From Owenia fusiformis (lineage: Eukaryota > Annelida > Polychaeta > Sabellida > Oweniidae), in assembly GCA_903813345.2 (NCBI GenBank), contig CAIIXF020000010.1, positions 24,831,337 to 24,881,336 on the forward strand: a stretch of DNA of 50,000 bases, in the 5' to 3' direction. Under the pieces are notes generated by a model. That model made no database searches. It worked only from the letters and a program-made list of their open reading frames with translations, and was not told the origin of the DNA. Positions 44,471 through 50,000 of this stretch are shown here, in pieces. The position numbers were made by a program, and so were the translations under genes. Every line of letters begins with the position of its first letter. Position 1 is the first letter of the stretch.

Positions 44471-44750
44471 GTATTACCAGGCCTGTTCTAGGGGTATAAG
44501 TGCTAGTTTAGAAGGCATTTATTTAAGGAATAAAGACCGATATTTTATAATTTATGGCGCAATGTATGACCAAAAATTATATTCTACTCATTGTTAAAAG
44601 ACCGAAATCTGAATAAAATCTGAGTTCATATATTTGACATTAATCAGGAAATCAATTCTAATATGATAGACAGACAAGAAAAACAATTATTACCACCTTA
44701 CCGGTCCTATTCTAGGGTTATGAGTGCTAGTTTAGAAGGCATTTATTTTA
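44471..44750 (+). repeat. Pair of ~55-bp direct repeats
   Basis: 44471-44525 and 44689-44750 share GTGCTAGTTTAGAAGGCATT and a CCKRTYCTAGGG-type start, about 220 bases apart. Confidence 0.75.
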
Positions 44751-44811
44751 CTATATCAACATGAGCAGTTACGTCATAGTGGCGGGCCATACTGCCGGTC
44801 AATAAATAAGG

Positions 44812-44950
44812 GTTATGTACTGGGAGGTTTTGGATATGGGGTTTATCCAGAGAGAGATATGCATATCTACCTGAGGGACCGTAGGGACTGAAGGTAGATG
44901 TGCATATCTCACGAGGGATGAACCCAATATCCAAACCGACCGTACATAAC
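44812..44950. repeat. Hairpin-forming inverted repeat, ~65-bp arms
   Basis: GTTATGTAC…TTTGGATATGGGGTT…GAGATATGCATATCTACCT on the left is mirrored by the inverted sequence ending GTACATAAC, with about 80% match. It lies four bases from the TIR element at 44955. Confidence 0.75.
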
Positions 44951-44954
44951 TGCT

Positions 44955-45238
44955 TTATCCTATACCAAGTAGAGTTTTCAGGAGCATATGGCCATTTCAA
45001 TAGTACAAGGTGTGAAAATAAACAAACCATTCATATGCAAAGACATTTTATTGCATTACCGGAAGCGGGAAGATATGCACCGGAAGCGGGAAGATATGCA
45101 CCGGAAGCGGGAAGATATGCACCGAAGCGGGAGATATGGCGGGAGATTTGGAGGTTCTGGATATGGAAACCTCAAAATCAGGATACGGGATATATATTAC
45201 CAACTTATCTCCCTAAAACTCTACTTGGCATAGGATAA
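44955..45238. mobile_element. TIR element, 284 bp, with internal 21-bp tandem repeats
   Basis: Ends TTATCCTATACCAAGTAGAG and the inverse of TTATCCTATGCCAAGTAGAG match at 23 of 24 positions. 45059-45126 holds three copies of CCGGAAGCGGGAAGATATGC(A) and a shortened fourth. A GGAGGTT(C/T)TGGATATGG block near 45147 repeats one in the adjacent hairpin (44821), so the two structures are probably related. Confidence 0.8.
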
Positions 45239-45777
45239 TGCATTTTACAATCGGCAATTTTCCCCGAGAAATTAGATATCGTTCAGCGCGTAAGGTTTTC
45301 TTGCTATTTCAGCTCTGGTAATTAACGGTGGTAATACTCGTAGTAACGTCATTTCTGCGAGCAATATAGAAAAATTTGGACCTTGGGCCTTCGGCGCTCA
45401 ATCCAATATTTCAGTATACGACGTTATATGACGTTATTGTACTACTCTTTGTATTTATGAATTTTGGCGGCCATACATATTCCAATAAAGACCATTATAT
45501 TCAATTGTTGTAGCTATTGTGACTTCACGTATCGTATTAGAATTTACTATATCGACTTGACCAGTATGTGGAAATAAGATGAAATGACGTTATTAGTACT
45601 ATTCAACTTAGTTTAACAGAAATCGGTAGTTTTTCGAAAACGAAAGAATGTCGGCAACTATCTTCAAGAATGAAGCTACAGTCAAAACAGAAATGTTTGG
45701 GATTACTTTGAATTTAAAACTAAGCAATCAAATGACCATATTGAAACAGTTTATGTAAAAATCCTATACAGACCAGT
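45239..45777. other. Gene-free stretch
   Basis: Repeated short CGTTAT and ACGTCAT words near 45345-45450; nothing else supported. Confidence 0.4.
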
Positions 45778-46176
45778 TTAAGGTACAGCTGGAAAGTAAC
45801 ATTTTGGTAAAAAATTGCTAGTATATACCTGCACATGTTATTTTCTGGTACAAAATTAAGTATGAAGTCATGTGTGTATTTCCTTGCTTTTTTTAGGAAA
45901 GGACTGTCTATTTTTAGTAAACCTGGAAACAGGTCAATGATAGTTCCTGTGTTGTCTGAAACTTTGAAAGAAAAATAGAAAGTGTGAAATATCGGAATTT
46001 CCTGGAGTTCCCATTGAACTCCTACCAGATATTCTAAAAGAAGACAATGTAATGATACTTTCCTGAAAAAAGCAAGGAAATTGACAAATGCCTTCATACT
46101 TTATTTTGTACCAGAAAATAACATGTGCAGGTATAGAAATTTTTTACCAAAGTGTTACTTTCCAGCTGTACCTTAA
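45778..46176. mobile_element. Palindromic element, 399 bp, ~130-bp arms
   Basis: Starts TTAAGGTACAGCTGGAAAGT and ends with the inverse. The arms match over about 130 bases with few changes (GTACAAAAT and TTTCCTTGCTTTTTT blocks shared). The terminal TTAA may be part of the duplication. The minus frame 45720-46097 is read through an arm and is not a gene. Confidence 0.8.
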
Positions 46177-47083
46177 TGACGTTTTCATCTGGGGTTTTGC
46201 AGAGACTTATTCCGTCCCTATTAATAAATGGAGGGCATCAATGATAACACCTCTCAACCAATATGCTCCAATTTACTTGACCCACACAAAAGCAATATCC
46301 AAAAACAATTATGTATATTATGAGAGGTACGAGTGGTCGCACTTTATACGACCTTTCAAACGTTATTGGGGGGGGGGGGGGCATACTCATTCTTGATTTG
46401 TGATGTGCCAGCTTTCAGAAGCATCACAGACAACTGTAGCCTTTCCTGTCTTTGGTAGGTCGCTTTTGCTTTTGGGTACGTTGCTGAGACTTATTAGACC
46501 TGACGCATTCATTATAATATGTTTCTAAATTCAACTGTGCTTCAAGTACGAGGCTGAACACGGAAACCGATTCTGTACAAGTGTAAGATCAATTCACTCC
46601 AGGGAGTGTATTCAGTTGTTATATGTTACGTACATATTCGTTGATGCGTGCTAAATGTTCGAGCTTGTTTGCTCAACCTGTCCTTGAATGTAATACATAC
46701 TGTATAATCATTGTGAACATAAAAGCTCTTTTAGTCTTTAGTGTCCTAAACATTGTACCCCTAATTAACAAAACATTCTAGATTCTATGAGCATGTATTT
46801 TTGAAGTTATTGATTATATCAATCATACGAGTGTACGAAATAAACGTATCAAACAAAAAGCATCCATCGTTGACACACACATTCCGTGAACTCTATACGA
46901 TGCTCAAATTAATCAATTTGATGCTTCAAGCAAGGTTGACATATAGAGATTTTGTTGGGACCGCCCTCAGTGATGTTTCAATACTAATATTATCTAAACG
47001 ATGTTCAATCAACAAAGACCATATCAATATTTGTCTTTTCTGGAATATATTGATGGCAATTTCTTTCCCAATTTGTATATTAC
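46177..47083. other. Gene-free stretch
   Basis: A G run of about 14 bases ends at 46381. Plus frames 46088-46396 and 46801-47088 have no recognisable content or splice support. Confidence 0.4.
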
Positions 47084-47175
47084 CTTGAAGTTAATTATGT
47101 CTGAAATCTGACAAAAAGTGCGAGGCGTATTTTTCATACGCTTTCTACATCTTTCACATTTACACAAAGAGTACA
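47084..47175 (-). CDS. Candidate 92-bp exon, Cys/Lys/Arg-rich
   Basis: Acceptor TGGTTACCTTTAG, donor GTAATA. Only the frame entered with TG is open: YSLCKCERCRKRMKNTPRTF and CQISDIINFK, ending in phase 0. CKCERCRKRMK is a basic Cys-rich run as found just inside the membrane in many receptors, which would suit the acidic tail exons at 42.1-42.8 kb. A minus-strand frame immediately upstream (47444-47289, containing CTIVARKECGQYFVYKM) looks coding, but I could not phase it into this exon. Confidence 0.33.
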
Positions 47176-47989
47176 CTAAAGGTAACCAGAAAAGAGCGTA
47201 GTGAACGTTTTGGATATTTATATATATATAAAAATTGGAAAATAAAGTAGCCGACTTATTTTTTATTTTTAAAAAGTAAGTCACTGGATTTTCTCGTTTT
47301 CATACATTTTATAAACGAAATATTGTCCACACTCTTTTCTCGCTACAATAGTGCAGTCTTTATGCAAAACTGAAAGTTGTAGACAACATTGGAAAGAGGT
47401 CCATATTTGAAAGTAATGTGTGGCTTCGTTAAAATTAGTATAAACTGTATAAAAATTCCCAAAAAAACACATCTACCTTGAAGTTGCTTGAGAGATTAAG
47501 AAAGTGTTTCCATGACTAACTTGGGGTCTGTTTTGAGAGAAAGTCCCTGAAATTAGAAATTCACAAAAATCGAGAGGATCACATTCTGCTCAATTTTTTT
47601 CATGACATTGCTAATGCGCATAAACATTACTAAGTACACCATGCAACACCGTTGTGTTACAATGTAGGTACATACAATTAATGTAGTTACGTGTACAATA
47701 CATAATACAACTTAATATCTTTAACGAGCAGGTTAGACTCTTCCATACTTTTTTAAAAACTTTTCAAAAGCAGTACTAGTTTTAATATGTATTAAGTCAT
47801 AAATCACGTCAACACAACCAACGTGCAATATTTTGACAGACGTTGTCACCCATTAATGCCTAAACCTGTCATGAGCACGTACAATCAAAATATTTGTGCG
47901 TCAATCAAGCCGTGAAAATAAGCAACCAATATAAAAATATAAAAAAAGCCCAAGATACATTGTATTTGTAAAAAAGGGAACGTTACATA
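47176..47989. other. Stretch with weak minus-strand exon candidates
   Basis: 47477-47546 (acceptor TTTCTAATTTCAG, donor GTAGAT, one open frame TFSQNRPQVSHGNTFLIS) and 47289-47444 are possible exons, but only 32 bases separate them, too few for an intron, so at least one is not real in this form. The rest is AT-rich. Confidence 0.3.
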
Positions 47990-48112
47990 ATGCCAGGTTC
48001 ATATTTGCTGCGATTCATCGGTCGGCCCTCGGCCGATTGAGTATTTTGTTTCAAACAAATACAATTTTGAACAAAACACTCAATCGGCCAGACACCTATG
48101 TGACCCAGGCAT
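47990..48112. mobile_element. Short palindromic MITE, CGGCCG family, copy 4
   Basis: TGCCAGGTTCATATTTGCTG on the left, ATGTGACCCAGGCATAA on the right; centre CTCGGCCGATTGAGTATTTT with inverse ACACTCAATCGGCC. Confidence 0.75.
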
Positions 48113-49268
48113 AACGTGGGCTAATTGTCACGAAATGGTTGTTATAGCTAACTTTGATATAAATGCTAATTGCATATATTTTGTAATCTCTTAATTTATA
48201 ACATGTTAGGCTATGTCAGATATGTGTGAGCGTAAAATATTAAATCGACTCCTGTATGATATATAGGTCACGTCTCACAAGGCTTATACCTTATCTCAAA
48301 TCCAGCCTTTAAATTGAAACAACTTTTACAAATATTTGAGGGAAAATTCGGTATGCAGCTTTTACAACATGTGCTCGACCCTTACTGCTGTACAAATTGA
48401 AGTGCGGTGTTTCTGCTTGCAATGGGTGTATGCCTACATGCATTAAAAACTGTTGTACATTGTAGGGAGAAGTGTTAGTTTAAACAAGTCAGTCAATGGA
48501 AGTACTAGTGCTGTAACTCGACTAAAAACAAGAGATCATAATTACAAATAAAATTCATCTATGGTCATTACCCCATAACAAATCGTGGAAATACTAAAAT
48601 AAATTGAAATGTATCAGGTCTTATCACTATACAAGAAATGTATTTTATTGCGTTTGAGTCACGTAGTACCAGCAAGAAAATGATTTCTATTTGGTCGTTT
48701 AACGTTATGAAAATAGAACGGTAATTGTAAATGCAGTATTACTGAGTGAACGGTGTATGTATTAGTGGATAAGATCACTTCGGCTCAAAGCGGCGAGATA
48801 AACTAAGTCTATGTCTTTAAAATGTTTATGGAAAATTTTCGGACAAACCTTTTTCCTTATAACCTCAATTGTTGAGGATTTCAAAGATTTTTAGCATCAT
48901 GTTCTCAACAGAATAATAATGGGCATTAATGAGTTTGTGATGCTAAAGATAGAAAAGGTTTTACAGGTGGTCGGAAAGTTTTTAATTTTGAAATGAGATT
49001 TGTTATTACTACATTATCGAGAAAGCTTATCAATTGTCCATTATAAACATTTTTGTATATTGTCCAGCGGCGACGCAGCCGCAGAGCCACATTTTGGCAA
49101 CCAGCATGTATATACGATAACATTATTGTATGTAAATAATACACTCGGTTTTTCTGCAGCAGCCGCAGAGCCACATTCTAGTTAATGTTATGTTTCTTAA
49201 GTGAAGGTTAGAATAGAAATCTCAATACTTAACTTGAAAGGCGACTACGTCAACCGCAGATCAATTTA
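48113..49268. other. Gene-free stretch
   Basis: GCAGCCGCAGAGCCACATT-like blocks at 49073-49093 and 49158-49177 form a direct repeat with GC content like the Harbinger-type ends. Otherwise nothing supported. Confidence 0.4.
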
Positions 49269-49431
49269 CTCCCCAGTCACATTTGTCGCACAGCGGCCGT
49301 AAGTAGACCGCAGATCAATTATATCAGTGAAGGGAAGCCGTAGATTTTATAACTCGGGGTTACAATATTTGTTAATTTCTGCGGTCCCCGTAGAAATCAA
49401 CAGGCCGTACGTAGCCAGACCGCATAAAGGT
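49269..49431 (+). mobile_element. Truncated end of the PIF/Harbinger-type family
   Basis: CTCCCCAGTCACATTTGTCG, preceded by TTA, matches the left end of 20617-22142 and stays alignable (CCGCAGA, ATAACTCGGGGTTA, CCGTAGAAATCAACA, GTAGCCAGACCGCA) for about 160 bases, skipping an internal block. No right end is found before the window stops. Confidence 0.75.
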
Positions 49432-50000
49432 CATTTCATTGCAATCCGTTCAAATCGTTAGCTACAAAATTGATCGACTAAACGTATGATACATAAATGA
49501 GAGCTAAGAAAAAAGCGCAAGAAAAACAGTGAAAAATACTAATACTTGAAGTGGCGATTGTGTTTTCTGCTTACCAGTTACCCAGCTCTAATAGTGCGAT
49601 ATAAGGTGACTTGATTATTCAGATGAGAAGACCCCATTGGTTTCCCGGTCAAACAATCAAAACAGACGGGGACAAGCTTTGTTTGAACTGTTACTATATC
49701 TAGTATTTCTTAACGTTTCGTGACCAGAAATACGCTTAACTATAGGGAATATATTCCGTTATAAAGATAGATTGTTTTCACTTACCAATCATTCATTAAC
49801 ATGTGCTGTCATATTCAGCTCTGGCCTTCATATCAAAAGGGGGAAGGGTAACCCCCACACTGAATAAATGCAAAATTTCGCGCACCCTTCTTTTTCATTG
49901 ATGATAGAACAGTTTACGATAAAAGGCCGAACGCAGAAAACATTGAAATTACGAACGCGGTACGTTTGGGCTATTTCTCTCGGCCTTGGAATTACTCAAG
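49432..50000. other. Gene-free end of window
   Basis: No feature that I can support. Confidence 0.4.

Noticed and set aside
45720-46097. Minus-strand 125-codon frame
   Set aside because: Runs through one arm of a palindromic element; the same sequence inverted explains part of the plus frame 46088-46396.

Overview
This window looks like nuclear DNA of an animal, most likely a marine lophotrochozoan such as a mollusc. The grounds are indirect: AT-rich, intron-like sequence with short exons bounded by GT/AG; no bacterial-style gene packing; frequent ACATGTA words; a tRNA-derived SINE; many short terminal-inverted-repeat (TIR) elements; and an exon pair encoding a chitin-binding (CBM14) domain followed by a Thr/Ser-rich repeat domain. 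The species cannot be named from the sequence.

Layout. 0-2 kb: gene-poor, with one TA-flanked TIR element and a dispersed repeat. 2-10.4 kb: wreckage of one or two copies of a large invertebrate multicopy protein family, broken by stops and by nested insertions: a TA-flanked TIR element (2245-2811), a TTA-flanked TIR element (3384-3827) and a complete, young, non-coding LTR retrotransposon (4060-8485) with 673-bp LTRs that differ at one site I could find and a primer binding site matching tRNA-His. 12.4-19.9 kb: the most striking object, a 7.0-kb unit (12652-19693) bounded by near-identical 1.34-kb inverted repeats and a 4-bp TCAA duplication, inserted into an older repeat whose other copy lies at 1203-1592. 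20.6-22.1 kb: a PIF/Harbinger-type element with TTA duplications, still holding an exon for a MADF-like DNA-binding domain on the minus strand. 22.5-25.5 kb: two candidate plus-strand coding exons separated by a 1.4-kb, 39-bp minisatellite. 25.9-30.0 kb: a possible 4.1-kb TIR element containing a SINE. 30.9-38.1 kb: two copies of a long palindromic element and, between them, the best gene evidence in the window (minus strand, 34091 to 32461: CBM14 exon plus Thr/Ser/Glu/Val repeat exon, joined in phase). 39.9-42.0 kb: a tandem array with a ~297-bp higher-order period. 42.1-47.2 kb: small minus-strand candidate exons with compatible phases, including two similar, alternative Asp-rich terminal exons. 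43.6-50 kb: further palindromic elements and a truncated Harbinger end.

The genes do not form a visible pathway. The window is mainly a record of repeated transposon insertion in and around a few sparse exons. Identities were estimated by eye; no alignment or database search was run.
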